The notes: generated by a model from the sequence alone, not told the origin. 64,000 nt of DNA from Roseovarius sp. (GCF_027019125.1 NZ_JALUXE010000027.1:124001-188000), one strand, 5' to 3'; positions 15,601 to 23,173 are shown, counted from the stretch's first letter. Program-made: numbers and translations.

Positions 15601-16076
15601 CGCAAGAGGAACATGCCCACATCGTCCACGAGGTCGCGGTTGGAGCAGAGGTTGAAGTAGAAATAGCTGCCCATGCCGCAACCGGCGAACACGCCGATGG
15701 AGCCGGGGAAATGTTCGGGCGGGTGGCCCGCATCCTCGAGCGCCTCCCACGCCACCTCCAGAAAGCGGCGGTGTTGCGGGTCGAGGATCGCGGCCTCTTT
15801 GGGGCCAAAGCCGAAGAACTCGGCATCGAACATCTCGAACCCTTCAAGGGGGGCGGCGAAGGGCACGTAATCGGGGCGGCGGATCATTTGCGCGCGTTCG
15901 CCCGCAGCCAGCAATTCGGCCTCGGACATGCGGCGGATGGCGCGGTGCCCGGCGCAGAGGTTTTGCCAATACTCCGACACGCTCCGCGCGCCCGGAAGGT
16001 GCGCGGCCATGCCGACAATGGCAATCTCGGTGCCGTCGGGTGACGGTTGGGTCATGTCATCCGCCATCAAATCCAC
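9666..16076 (-). CDS. Single-module type I polyketide synthase, KS-AT-KR-DH-ACP-TE
   Basis: Up to 2136 residues. Starts are possible at GTG 16076, ATG 16067 or ATG 16055; numbering here uses the first. KS spans 14-445 with Cys189 (TACSTSL), His325 (HGTGT) and His365 (NIGH). AT spans 540-870 with Ser637 in GHSMGE; the Met after Ser favours malonyl-CoA. A structural KR half (about 915-1150) precedes catalytic KR (GGFGGIG at 1166, Tyr1325, Asn1329). DH follows KR (1380-1670): His1411 and Asp1582 are present, but the Gly of the HxxxG motif is not. ACP has Ser1795 in DLGGHSLIA. TE spans 1868-2125 with Ser1941 (GGFSGGG), Asp1968 and His2099. It can do one malonyl extension, ketoreduction, dehydration and release, unless it acts iteratively. 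The KR-DH order differs from the common DH-KR order. Confidence 0.92.
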   Translation of the reverse strand: MDLMADDMTQPSPDGTEIAIVGMAAHLPGARSVSEYWQNLCAGHRAIRRMSEAELLAAGERAQMIRRPDYVPFAAPLEGFEMFDAEFFGFGPKEAAILDPQHRRFLEVAWEALEDAGHPPEHFPGSIGVFAGCGMGSYFYFNLCSNRDLVDDVGMFLLRHTGNDKDFLTTRLSHILDLKGPSLGLQTACSTSLVAVHVAAQSLLNGECDMALAGGVTIELPQGRGYLYKEGEILSPDGECHAFDHRAQGTVFGSGAGVVVLRRLSDALADGDHIWGVIKGSAVNNDGAAKAGYLAPSVDGQAAAVAEAQAVAGISAETVDYVECHGTGTYLGDPIEVAALTQAFRETTQAVDFCRIGSVKTNIGHLDTAAGVASLIKATLAVYHGQMPPSLGYEAPNPAIAFDGSPFAVNDRLSDWPRRDHPRRAGVNSLGVGGTNSHVVLEEPPARAAPEASDWPFQPLVISARSKAALDANSARLAAHLRAHPEQNLADVAWTLKQGRRAFERRRVVVAASHEEAATLLEKGDPRRVFTHEALNAPEVVFMFPGGGAQYAGMARDLYETEPVFAEWMDRGLAVLQPKLDYDIRALWLPAPADMATAAERLKQPSVQLPLIMITEYALAQLWQSWGVTPAALIGHSMGENTAACLAGVMGFEDCIGLVHLRGQLFDSVPKGGLLSVPLSAEALRPWLGDTLDIAAVNAPGLSVASGPQAALDDLAARLAEAGIETTRIPIDIAAHSRMLEPILTRFGDYLRSIPLNAPHIPILSNRTGDYLTAAEATDPAYWVGHLRNTVHFADGLGRLAEGGKRVFLEVGPGKALASLAQAHGAISANQVISTLRHPEDSIADDAYFMAMLARMWAVGVDIDWDQIWGEARRTRVPLPSYAFQHKPYFITPGTTRDAGSDDWPTRRDDLTDWGYLPQWRPHLAEVEITTEADLAALAPQTWLIFEDDTGLAAAVGKRLESAKHTVTYVTAGDAFAQLAPGRYTLSPERGREGYDALIRALSAEGRLPSRIAHFWLVTQDARHRPGSSFFHRVQEQGFYSLLFLAQAMADEGLSAPLHITALTNGAAQLRDEGLRDPSKATLMGPLRVIPHELPGVTAASLDLILPARGPDAALVTQVLEDLMQPPRNHVAALRGARRYEAGWRTAPLLPADTPLAEGQTVLITGGFGGIGLTLAEDLITRSNAKIVLMARRPLPPRADWPRVMATRGAGDPLARRIAAVERLEGLGGQVMIVAGDVSNIEDMQSARAEIEARFGALHGVIHAAGVIKDAPLLGKGPDTIEDVFTPKIHGTQVLDEVFPDGTLDWLVLFSSSSTATAPAGQVDYVAANEYLNAYARSRMGDKTRVVALNWGIWSEVGMAAEAVAQQRGDALAAPRLPVAAPLVQEASHDAQGNRVFHAHYDAGLWVFDQHRTKSDQALLPGTGYLELLAEALREQGEDGPFEIRDLWFLRAFDMPEGGSRDMRLTLTRSDTGYTARIEGDHAQAGRQGWVTLAEARLSLLPLPAPVPLDLPSIRNRIQSWQEAGDTALAAPQEAHLAFGPRWRVLRAMGLGTGEGLAHLALPESAQADLAAGYLLHPALMDIATGWAMGLIAGYDASDLWVPMSYGSLRVHAPLGAEVWSHVRNAAQNRASDETARFDITLCDATGRVLIEITDFAIRKQVGGLTLTPPRAGEIRFEGQTASAPASPAEERLRHALREGIRPAEGAEAFRRALAQPAPQILVSSLDLPALIAQAEAGAHGTDTTGHRFERPDLDSAFTAPEGEIETRLAGFWSELLGLEQVGVEDSFFDLGGHSLIAVRLFGMIRKAYRVDLPISVLFEAPTIRACAALIEAQIGPQETGQDAPTPQEPQRRFTHLVPMHRGEGGPKTPFFLVAGMFGNVLNLRHLAHLLGEDRPFYGLQARGLYGGAAPHDDLTEAATDMIAELRQVQPHGPYLLGGFSGGGITAYEMAQQLRAAGEEVALIVMLDTPLPQRRPLSRRDRLMIQWQELKSGGPLYPLHWAARRIAWEITKRRPKAQAETDTHHFHDSAIEAAFYRAIAKYQVRPWAGALHLFRPPLVGKWQVSEGRWVSSERAYVLPDNDWAGFAPQVQVTEVPGTHDSMVLEPNVRVLAARLRRVIETAEAIQVAPEHREAAE

Positions 16077-16160
16077 TGCTCAAATCATATCGGGGTCGGT
16101 ATCGTCGGACAATGCGACTGTTTTGCGGCAGGCCCTTGTCGATAATGGTGTTTTCGCCGC

Positions 16161-17528
16161 TCACCAGCCCGAGAGCCGCGCCAGATCGGTCAGCGCCCCG
16201 CCATTGAGCCAGAGCGCCAGCGCCGCCAGTCCAAGGGCCAGGGCGGCCATGCCCGTGTCATGCACCGGATCCCAGGCCCGCATGTGCCGCGCGAGCCAGA
16301 CCACCACCGGATAGGCCAGAACCATCGCCACGCCATAGCCCAGAAGCGCCCCCAGAAGACCGCCCCATTCGAGACCGAGCAGGAGGGCCACGATCATCGC
16401 GGCCGCCTTGGCCAGCGTCAGGATGAAGAACCGCCGCGAATCCCCTGCCGCAAGCGAGGCCTGATCATAGGTCATCACGATGATCTGCGGCAGTTGCATC
16501 AGCGCCATCAACACCACCACGGCCCCTGCCATGGCATAGCGGTCGTCATACATGATCCCCACCAGCCAGACGCCAAGGAGGGCAAACCCCGCCGACAGGG
16601 CCATCAGCGCGCCCGTGACCGCAAAGCGCATGCGCCGCAATTTGGCGAAGTTGGCGGCGCTCTCCTGCGGGGGCAGTTCGCGGTAGATCGGGATGAGCAG
16701 GCGCCATGTCAGCATATGGCCCAGGAGCATGGGAAAGGAGGCAAGGAAGAAGCCGATGTTATAGACGCCGAAGACATCGAAGCTGAGGTATTTGCCCAAG
16801 ATCAGCTTGTCCGCCTGATTGAAGAGAAAGCCGCAGATGGTGCTGAGGAAGATCCATTTCCCGAAATGGATGAGTTCCGAGGCGGCCAGCCGTTCCCAGC
16901 CCATCCGGTTCGACGCCCCCGGCAGGAAGAGCCAGAAGAGCACGAGCGCCACGCCCGCGCTGAGCACGCCCGACACGACCAGCGCCCAGACCGAATGCCA
17001 CCACCATGCCAGCGCCACCGCCGCCACGATACCCGTGATCTGAACGGCGAATTCGATCGCCGTGACCCGCCCCCAGCGCAGATGGCGTTTGGCGGTATCG
17101 AGGGCCGTGGGGTTGAACCCGGTGATCAAGAGCGACAGCCCCGCCACCGGCAAAAGCTGCAACAGGAGCGGTTCGTCGTAGATCACCGCCACGGGCCATG
17201 CCAGCGCACAGGCCACGAGCCAGAGGCCCACGCCGCGCAGCGCCTGAATGGTCCAGGCGGTGTTGAGGAAGGCGGGATCATCGCCCCGTTTGCTCTGCAT
17301 GATGGCGGGGCTGACGCCCACGTCGGAGAATTGCATGAGGCCCTGGATGATGACCGAGACAATCGCCATCAGGCCGAAGGCCTCGGGGAAGAGGAGGCGG
17401 GCAAGGATGAGGTTCGACGCGAGCCGCAGGACCTGCGCCCCGCCAAAGCCCGCGACAGTCAGCGCCGAGGAGCGCAGCGCCCGTGCCAATAGCCCGTCGC
17501 CCGTGAATATCGCCCTGACGCGTTGCAT
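16161..17528 (-). CDS. Oligosaccharide flippase (Wzx/MOP family)
   Basis: 455 residues with about 12-14 predicted membrane helices and the start MQRVRAIFTGDGLLARALRSS, typical of the lipopolysaccharide biosynthesis flippases of the MOP superfamily. The region LLFPEAFGLMAIVSVIIQGLMQFSDVGVSPAIMQ is very characteristic. It should flip lipid-linked oligosaccharides across the inner membrane. It lies 78 bases after a family 2 glycosyltransferase gene and 84 bases before the PKS gene on the same strand, so it probably belongs to one transcription unit with them. Its presence implies that the product of the island is assembled on a lipid carrier, or at least crosses the membrane in a glycosylated form. 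Confidence 0.88.
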   Translation of the reverse strand: MQRVRAIFTGDGLLARALRSSALTVAGFGGAQVLRLASNLILARLLFPEAFGLMAIVSVIIQGLMQFSDVGVSPAIMQSKRGDDPAFLNTAWTIQALRGVGLWLVACALAWPVAVIYDEPLLLQLLPVAGLSLLITGFNPTALDTAKRHLRWGRVTAIEFAVQITGIVAAVALAWWWHSVWALVVSGVLSAGVALVLFWLFLPGASNRMGWERLAASELIHFGKWIFLSTICGFLFNQADKLILGKYLSFDVFGVYNIGFFLASFPMLLGHMLTWRLLIPIYRELPPQESAANFAKLRRMRFAVTGALMALSAGFALLGVWLVGIMYDDRYAMAGAVVVLMALMQLPQIIVMTYDQASLAAGDSRRFFILTLAKAAAMIVALLLGLEWGGLLGALLGYGVAMVLAYPVVVWLARHMRAWDPVHDTGMAALALGLAALALWLNGGALTDLARLSGW

Positions 17529-17606
17529 GTGAGCCTTTACTCCGTTGCCGTTACTTGCCCAAGATTTACGGCAATTTCACGACCGCTCCATTGAAATTTC
17601 AAGTAA

Positions 17607-18431
17607 TTACCGGCCCCGCGTCCAGTCTGCGCCGCCACGTCGCGCGCGGACCATGAGTGCCACGATGACATAGGCGAGAAAGCCCAGAGGCGCGCGCAGG
17701 GCGGCGCGCAGCACCCAGCCCGGACCACGAGGCCGCGTGTCGTCATTGGCCAAGAGCGCCGGGTAGTGGCGCGCAATCTCGGCCACGCCTGCATCCTGCC
17801 TGCGCCGCACCCGGACAAGTGCGCCGACCCCTTCGACGATGGGCCACGCATAGCGCGCGGGCAGCGCATGGCGTTCGCGCGGGGCAAAGTGCAGCCGGGC
17901 AAAAGTATCGTCCGAGATGATCCCCGGCCAGTCGCCCCAGCGCGCGCGCCCGGCGCGGTTCATGGCGAAGAGGCCGCAACCGGGCACGCCATGGTGAAAG
18001 AAGGGCACCTGGCGGTAAAACCCCGCATAAAGGCGGCTGAAGGCACTGCGCGGCGTGGGAATCACGACCTGACCGCTGGCATAGCCCGGTTCCGGGCGAT
18101 CAAGCGCCTCGGTGATCTGGCGCAGCAGCGGGGGCGAGACAAGGACATCGGCATCGAGATAGGCCAGCACCTTGCCGCGTGCTGCCGCCTCGCCTGCGCT
18201 CAAAGCGCCGGGTTTGCCGCCCTGCGGCAGGTCGAGCACGGTAAGCGTCCAGTCGCGCGCCGCTGCACGGCAGGCTGTGGCCTCGGCCACGGTCGCATCC
18301 TGACAGCCATTGGCCACGACGATCACCTCGGCGCCGCCTGCCACCGGGTCCGAGGCGAAGAGGGCGTGCAGGCAATCCCCGATCATCCCCGCCTCGTTAT
18401 GGGCGGGAATGATGACGCTGAGCCGGGGCAT
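17607..18431 (-). CDS. Glycosyltransferase family 2
   Basis: 274 residues from the ATG at 18431, which gives MPRLSVIIPAHNEAGMIGDC, the usual GT2 N-terminus; a TTG at 18446 would add five residues. Motifs are VIVVANGCQDATV, GKPGALSAGEAAARG and the donor-binding YLDADV. The C-terminus holds a likely membrane-attaching helix (LGFLAYVIVALMVRARRGG). The protein should add a sugar to a membrane-bound acceptor. It is the first gene of the minus-strand run that continues into the flippase and PKS genes, and is divergent from the family 4 glycosyltransferase gene. Acceptor and donor cannot be read from the sequence. Confidence 0.87.
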   Translation of the reverse strand: MPRLSVIIPAHNEAGMIGDCLHALFASDPVAGGAEVIVVANGCQDATVAEATACRAAARDWTLTVLDLPQGGKPGALSAGEAAARGKVLAYLDADVLVSPPLLRQITEALDRPEPGYASGQVVIPTPRSAFSRLYAGFYRQVPFFHHGVPGCGLFAMNRAGRARWGDWPGIISDDTFARLHFAPRERHALPARYAWPIVEGVGALVRVRRRQDAGVAEIARHYPALLANDDTRPRGPGWVLRAALRAPLGFLAYVIVALMVRARRGGADWTRGR

Positions 18432-18541
18432 GGTTTTGTCGGTCAACAGAGGGTTTCCAAATCGGTGGCCCGCCAGCCTGTCCTGAGCCTGCGCGGCATG
18501 CTAGACCTTATCCGACAATCTGGCGGCAAGCGGAACCGAAA

Positions 18542-19759
18542 ATGCCTGATCCCCTCAACCTTGGCTATCTCGTGCCTCAGTTTCCGGGGCAGACGCATAT
18601 TTTCTTTTGGCGCGAGATTGCGGATCTGGAGCGGTTGGGGGCTGTGCCGCATCTTTTCAGCACGCTGCCGCCGCCGCCCGGTCTGGTCTCGCATGACTGG
18701 TCCGAGGCGGCGATGGCGCGCACCACCTATCTGGGGCGGCCCACGCCCGGTCATGCGCTATCCGGCCTGCTGAACGCGCCGTGGTCCGCGATCCTGCGTG
18801 AGCGGCAGGGGGGTGAATTCCTGAGAGATGTGGTGATCTGTCTGCCGGCGGCGCGGGCGCTGATGGCGGCGTGCCGCACGCGGGGGATCGGCCATGTGCA
18901 TGCCCATTCCTGCGGGCGGGCCGCTTTGATCTGTGCGCTGGCGCGGCTGATGGGCGGGCCGAGCTATAGCCTGACGCTGCATGGCGCGCTGTCGGATTAT
19001 GGCCCCGGCCAGGGGTTCAAGTGGCGGCATGCCAGCTTTGCCACGATCATTACCCACAAGCTGATGGCTGAAATGCGCGAGGTCATCGGACGTGACCTGC
19101 CTGCGGATGTCATCGTGCAGCCCATGGGCGTGGACACCGAGGATTTCAAACGCGAGACACCCTATCAGCCGCCCATGCCCGGTGCGACCCTGCGGCTATT
19201 CTCCTGCGGGCGTCTGCACCGGGTCAAGGGACATCAGGATTTGCTGAGCGCCGTGCGGCTGCTCTTGGACCGCGGGATCGCGGTGGAGGTGGACATCGCG
19301 GGCGAGGATGACGCGGGCGGTGCGGGCTATCGTGCCGAGTTGCAGGCGCATCTGGAGGCGCTTGATCTGGGCGCGCATGCGCGGCTCTTGGGGGCCATAA
19401 GCGGATCGGAGGTGCGGCGGCACCTGCTGGCGGCGGATGTGTTCGTGCTGGCCAGTTGGCACGAGCCGCTGGGTGTGGCCTATATGGAGGCGATGGCCTG
19501 TGGTGTGCCGACGATTGGCACGGATGCAGGCGGGGTGCGGGAATTGATCGACCATGGCGAAAGCGGCATTCTGGTGCCGTCGAAATCGCCCGAGGTCCTG
19601 GCCGATGCGATTTCGGCGCTGGCCGCTGATCCGGATCTCTGCGCGCGCCTGTCAGAGGCCGGGCGCGCGCGGGTGGTGCGCGATTTCCGCTCGTCGCAGG
19701 GGGCGGAGACGCTGATCGCAGGCGCGCGCCGGGCCTTGGCGGATCAGCCCTTGTTGTGA
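18542..19759 (+). CDS. Glycosyltransferase family 4, exopolysaccharide type
   Basis: 405 residues with a GT-B fold. The N-terminal domain begins NLGYLVPQFPGQTHIFFWREI and holds IGHVHAHSCGRAALI. The C-terminal domain has RLFSCGRLHRVKGHQDLL and the EX7E retaining motif in ASWHEPLGVAYMEAMACG, then GTDAGGVRELIDHGESGILV. It resembles the EpsE-like exopolysaccharide glycosyltransferases of alphaproteobacteria. It is divergent from the minus-strand glycosyltransferase-flippase-PKS run with a 110-base shared upstream region, so both may be controlled together. Its 3' end overlaps the convergent ubiK gene by 16 bases. The sugar transferred is unknown. Confidence 0.88.
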   Translation: MPDPLNLGYLVPQFPGQTHIFFWREIADLERLGAVPHLFSTLPPPPGLVSHDWSEAAMARTTYLGRPTPGHALSGLLNAPWSAILRERQGGEFLRDVVICLPAARALMAACRTRGIGHVHAHSCGRAALICALARLMGGPSYSLTLHGALSDYGPGQGFKWRHASFATIITHKLMAEMREVIGRDLPADVIVQPMGVDTEDFKRETPYQPPMPGATLRLFSCGRLHRVKGHQDLLSAVRLLLDRGIAVEVDIAGEDDAGGAGYRAELQAHLEALDLGAHARLLGAISGSEVRRHLLAADVFVLASWHEPLGVAYMEAMACGVPTIGTDAGGVRELIDHGESGILVPSKSPEVLADAISALAADPDLCARLSEAGRARVVRDFRSSQGAETLIAGARRALADQPLL

Positions 19760-20001
19760 CCGCCGCGCAGGTCGAGCGCGTCGAGGCGCGCCTTGAGCGC
19801 TTCGTTTTCCTCGCGGGCCTTTTGCGCCATTGCGCGCACGGCGTCGAATTCTTCGCGGGTGACGAAATCGCGGTCCGCGAGCCAACGGTCGATCAGGGAT
19901 TTCATCGCGGTCTCAGCCTCGGCCCGCGCGCCCTGGGCCACACCCATGGCATTGGTCATCAACTGGCTGAGATCGTCGAGCACTTTGTTACGGGTCTGCA
20001 T
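19744..20001 (-). CDS. ubiK: Ubiquinone biosynthesis accessory factor, BMFP domain
   Basis: 85 residues: [30 protein letters not shown] and a C-terminal coiled coil beginning [25 protein letters not shown]. This is the BMFP (YqiC) family. In Escherichia coli UbiK supports aerobic ubiquinone synthesis as part of the Ubi complex, binding lipids with an amphipathic N-terminal helix; the C-terminal coiled coil trimerises. The start has a clear Shine-Dalgarno sequence (GGAGAA, four bases before ATG). It is transcribed away from lgt, and its last 16 bases overlap the convergent glycosyltransferase gene. Confidence 0.88.
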   Translation of the reverse strand: MQTRNKVLDDLSQLMTNAMGVAQGARAEAETAMKSLIDRWLADRDFVTREEFDAVRAMAQKAREENEALKARLDALDLRGGHNKG

Positions 20002-20028
20002 CGGTTTCTCCGGCGTTACACTTGCTCT

Positions 20029-20058
20029 CTTATATGTGTCTGTGGGACCGGATCACAA
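20029..20058 (-). promoter_or_regulatory. Candidate sigma-70 promoter for ubiK
   Basis: Read on the minus strand, TTGTGA (20058-20053) and TATAAG (20034-20029) are separated by 18 bases and lie 27 bases or more upstream of the ubiK start. Both hexamers match the vegetative consensus well for this GC-rich genome. Confidence 0.5.
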
Positions 20059-20096
20059 GGTTGACTTGGCCGGGGCGCGCGGGCACAGAAGCGGCC

Positions 20097-20987
20097 ATGC
20101 AGGCCATGATCCCCTTTCCCGATATTTCGCCCGAGATCTTTTCGATCTCTCTTTTCGGCATGGAGTTTGCGCTGCGCTGGTATGCGATGGCCTATATCGT
20201 TGGCATCGTGATCGGCTGGCGGCTGGTGGTGGCGAGCGTCAAGCGGCCGCATCTCTGGCCGGGTGGCGTGGCACCGATGCGACCCGAACAGGTCGAGGAC
20301 CTGCTGACATGGGTGATTCTTGGGGTCATTCTGGGCGGGCGGCTGGGTTATGTGCTGTTTTACCAGCCGGGCTATTACCTTGCCAATCCGGGCGAGATTC
20401 TGGCGGTCTGGCAAGGCGGGATGGCCTTTCACGGCGGTCTCATGGGCGTGGTGCTGGCGGTGGTGCTGTTTTCGCGCAAGCAGGGCATCGCGTGGCTGTC
20501 GGTCGCGGATGCGCTCTGCATGGTGACGCCGGTGGGGCTGTTGCTGGGCCGGATCGCGAATTTCATCAATGGCGAGTTGTGGGGGCGGGCGACGGACCTG
20601 CCGTGGGGCGTGGTTTTTCCGGGGGCCGCGGCGCAGAATTGCGCGGGCGTCGTGGAGCTTTGCGCGCGGCATCCTTCTCAGCTCTATGAGGCGGCGCTGG
20701 AGGGCTTGATCCTTGGGGCGGTGCTCTTGTGGTTGGGCTGGCGGCGTGGGGCGCTGCGGCGGCCCGGCACGCTGACGGGGCTCTTTTTCGCAGGCTATGG
20801 CGTTGCGCGGTTCATGGTGGAATTCGTGCGCCAACCCGATGCGCAGTTCGTGACCGAGGGCAATCCGCTGGGCCTTGCGCTGCACCTGGGGGGATATGGC
20901 CTGACCATGGGGCAGCTTTTGTCCCTGCCGATGATTGCCTTCGGGATTGGCATGGTGCTCTGGGCGCGGCGCGCACGGGCGACATGA
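20097..20987 (+). CDS. lgt: Phosphatidylglycerol--prolipoprotein diacylglyceryl transferase
   Basis: 296 residues from ATG 20097, giving [17 protein letters not shown]; the frame is open further upstream but without family resemblance. It attaches diacylglycerol from phosphatidylglycerol to the lipobox Cys of prelipoproteins in the inner membrane. Signature stretches are MAFHGGLMG, the Lgt signature [14 protein letters not shown] with its essential Arg, Asn and Glu, and [12 protein letters not shown]. Seven membrane helices are expected and the length matches the family. Its stop overlaps the next gene's start as ATGA, making it the first gene of a tightly packed three-gene unit. Confidence 0.95.
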   Translation: MQAMIPFPDISPEIFSISLFGMEFALRWYAMAYIVGIVIGWRLVVASVKRPHLWPGGVAPMRPEQVEDLLTWVILGVILGGRLGYVLFYQPGYYLANPGEILAVWQGGMAFHGGLMGVVLAVVLFSRKQGIAWLSVADALCMVTPVGLLLGRIANFINGELWGRATDLPWGVVFPGAAAQNCAGVVELCARHPSQLYEAALEGLILGAVLLWLGWRRGALRRPGTLTGLFFAGYGVARFMVEFVRQPDAQFVTEGNPLGLALHLGGYGLTMGQLLSLPMIAFGIGMVLWARRARAT

Positions 20988-22045
20988 GCGGGCTGCGGGC
21001 GCATCTACTGGCGCGGATCGCCGAGGCGGGGCCGATGAGCGTGGCGGATTACATGGCGGCCTGTCTCATGCATCCCGAGTTTGGCTATTACGCGACGCGC
21101 GATCCGTTTGGCGCAGGGGGTGATTTCGTCACCGCGCCTGAGATCAGCCAGATGTTTGGCGAGGTGCTGGGGCTGTGCCTTGCGCAGGTCTGGCTGGATC
21201 AGGGGCGGCCTGCGCGGTTCGTGTTGGCGGAACTGGGGCCGGGGCGCGGGACGCTGATGGCGGATGTGCTGCGCGCAACGCGGGGCGTGCCGGGGTTTCG
21301 GGATGCCGCAGAGGTGCATCTGGTCGAGGGATCGCCCGTGTTGCGCGCGGCGCAGCGCCGCGCGATTGCGGGCGATGTCATCTGGCATGACCGGGTTGAG
21401 AGCCTGCCGGAGGGGCCGCTTTACCTGTTGGCGAACGAGTTTTTCGATGCGTTGCCGATCCGGCAGTTTCAGCGGTCCGGGGACGGCTGGCGCGAGCGGG
21501 TTGTCGGGCAAGGTGCCGGGCAATTGACGCTGGGCCTTGGTGGGCCGGTGGCCCCGCCCGCACTGGCGGCGCGGCTGGCGGACACGCGCGAGGGCGATAT
21601 CGTCGAGACCTGCGGAGCGGGCGAAGCGGTGGCGGCAGAGATCGGCGCGCGGATAGCAGGGCAGGGGGGGGCCGCGCTGATCGTGGATTATGGCGATTGG
21701 CAGTCGCTGGGCGATACGTTTCAGGCGGTCAAGGGCCATACGCCGGTGGATCCGCTGGCCGAGCCGGGGGCGGCGGATTTGACCGCGCATGTCGATTTCG
21801 CGGCGCTGGCGCGTGCGGCCTCTCCTGCGCGGCATACGCGCCTGACACCGCAGGGGATATTTCTGGAGCGTTTGGGGATTGCCGCGCGGGCCGAGGCGCT
21901 GGCGCGCAATCTGAGCGGGCAGGCGTTGGAAAGCCATCTTGCCGCATATCAGCGCTTGACCGGGGCAGAGGAAATGGGGACGCTCTTCAAAGTGCTCGGT
22001 CTCTATCCCGATGGGGCCGCACCACCACCCGGACTGGAGCCATGA
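20984..22045 (+). CDS. Class I SAM-dependent methyltransferase, MidA/NDUFAF7 family
   Basis: 353 residues starting [28 protein letters not shown]. The SAM site is [20 protein letters not shown], and [28 protein letters not shown] is diagnostic of the family, as is [16 protein letters not shown]. The eukaryotic relative NDUFAF7 dimethylates an arginine of complex I subunit NDUFS2 during assembly. A similar role in bacteria is plausible but unproven. Starts and stops overlap the neighbours as ATGA on both sides (lgt upstream, pgeF downstream), so the three proteins are made from one message. Confidence 0.88.
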   Translation: MSGLRAHLLARIAEAGPMSVADYMAACLMHPEFGYYATRDPFGAGGDFVTAPEISQMFGEVLGLCLAQVWLDQGRPARFVLAELGPGRGTLMADVLRATRGVPGFRDAAEVHLVEGSPVLRAAQRRAIAGDVIWHDRVESLPEGPLYLLANEFFDALPIRQFQRSGDGWRERVVGQGAGQLTLGLGGPVAPPALAARLADTREGDIVETCGAGEAVAAEIGARIAGQGGAALIVDYGDWQSLGDTFQAVKGHTPVDPLAEPGAADLTAHVDFAALARAASPARHTRLTPQGIFLERLGIAARAEALARNLSGQALESHLAAYQRLTGAEEMGTLFKVLGLYPDGAAPPPGLEP

Positions 22046-22797
22046 CGCTAGAAATACTCACCTCCGACAGTCTGTCCCCGCTGCGCCACGGTTTCTTTAC
22101 CCGGCGGGGTGGGGCCTCTTCGGGTGTGTTCTCGGGGCTCAATTGCGGCCCCGGTTCGTCGGATCAGTCCGAGATCGTGCAGATCAACCGGGCGCGGGTG
22201 GCCGAGGCGATGGGCGTGGAGCCGGATCACCTCATCACGGTGCATCAGGTGCATTCGGCGGATGTGGTCACGGTCACGGGGCCCATGGGCGAGCGGCCGC
22301 GCGCCGACGCGATGGTGACGACTGTGCCGGGGGTGGCGCTTGCGGTGCTGACGGCGGATTGTCAGCCGGTGCTCTTTGCCGATGTGGCCAACGGGGTGAT
22401 CGGAGCGGCCCATGCCGGATGGCGCGGTGCGCTGGATGGTGTGCTGGAGGCCACGGTTGCGAGCATGGAGGGGCTTGGTGCGGATCGTTCCCGGATCAAG
22501 GCCGTGATCGGCCCGTCGATTTCGCAGGCGGCCTATGAGGTGGGACCGGAGTTTATCGAGGAATTCCTGGCGCAGGACCGTGATAACGCCCGGTTTTTCG
22601 CCAATGGTGTAGGCGGGCGGTATCAGTTCGACCTGCCCGGGTTTGGATTGCACCGGCTGCGGCAATGCGGGATCGGGCAGGCGGAATGGACGCGGCATTG
22701 CACCTATGGCGACCCCGAGCGATTCTATTCCTATCGTCGCACCACCCATGCCGGTGAGGCCGACTATGGCCGTCTGATTTCGACGATCCGCCTCTGA
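22042..22797 (+). CDS. pgeF: Peptidoglycan editing factor / multicopper polyphenol oxidase (YfiH/PgeF family)
   Basis: 251 residues, full length for the family. Motifs are HGFFTRRGGASSGVFSGLN, ITVHQVHSADVV with a metal-binding His, LTADCQPVLFAD with the catalytic Cys, GAAHAGWRGALDGVLEA, and IGPSISQAAYEVG, ending in RFYSYRRTTHAGE. In Escherichia coli YfiH corrects misincorporation of serine in peptidoglycan precursors; other members are zinc-dependent purine nucleoside enzymes. Translation is probably coupled to the upstream methyltransferase gene through an ATGA overlap. The downstream 240 bases contain an AT-rich patch (22866-22903) and no clear terminator. Confidence 0.9.
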   Translation: MTLEILTSDSLSPLRHGFFTRRGGASSGVFSGLNCGPGSSDQSEIVQINRARVAEAMGVEPDHLITVHQVHSADVVTVTGPMGERPRADAMVTTVPGVALAVLTADCQPVLFADVANGVIGAAHAGWRGALDGVLEATVASMEGLGADRSRIKAVIGPSISQAAYEVGPEFIEEFLAQDRDNARFFANGVGGRYQFDLPGFGLHRLRQCGIGQAEWTRHCTYGDPERFYSYRRTTHAGEADYGRLISTIRL

Positions 22798-23041
22798 TTG
22801 GGGCGGGATTTGGGCCGAAATTGTGGGGCTATTCGGGCGGCATGTGAGGCGCTGTTGAAGAGCTCCAAAAAATTTCATTTAAATTCAGCAGATTAAATTT
22901 TGACCGGGGCCGCGTGCATGCCCTGATCTTGTCTGAACTTTCACGATTTCCGTCAAATCTTGGCCCCAAACCGGCGGCATAGTTGCGGGTAACGAAACAA
23001 TGAGTCCCGCGCATCGAGGCCAGAGGTAAGAGGTGAGAGCC

Positions 23042-23173
23042 ATGAAAGCACGTTGGTTGAAATCGGTTGTGAAGCACAGCAAAGAGGCCGCCGTTGCGCT
23101 GCCCTATCAGCGTGGTCAGCGCAAGGTTGCGGTGCGGATCGTGGCTCTGCCCAAGGCGGTCAAGACGGCCTGA
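23042..23173 (+). CDS. Very small basic protein (43 residues), function unknown
   Basis: MKARWLKSVVKHSKEAAVA begins a 43-residue frame rich in Lys, Arg, Val and Ala, with net positive charge and no acidic cluster. An AGAGGTGAG Shine-Dalgarno sequence sits about six bases before the ATG. The intact frame, ribosome site and isolated setting between two convergent units suggest a real gene. Small basic proteins starting with this kind of MKARWLKS motif recur in Rhodobacterales as far as I recall, but I cannot assign a role. It could be a nucleic acid- or ribosome-associated peptide. Confidence 0.6.
   Translation: MKARWLKSVVKHSKEAAVALPYQRGQRKVAVRIVALPKAVKTA

Noticed and set aside
12900..16043. 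A 1047-residue plus-strand open frame antisense to the PKS gene
   Set aside because: It is a by-product of high GC content: composition rich in Arg, Gly, His and Ala with no recognisable domain, while the minus-strand frame has complete PKS domains with catalytic residues.
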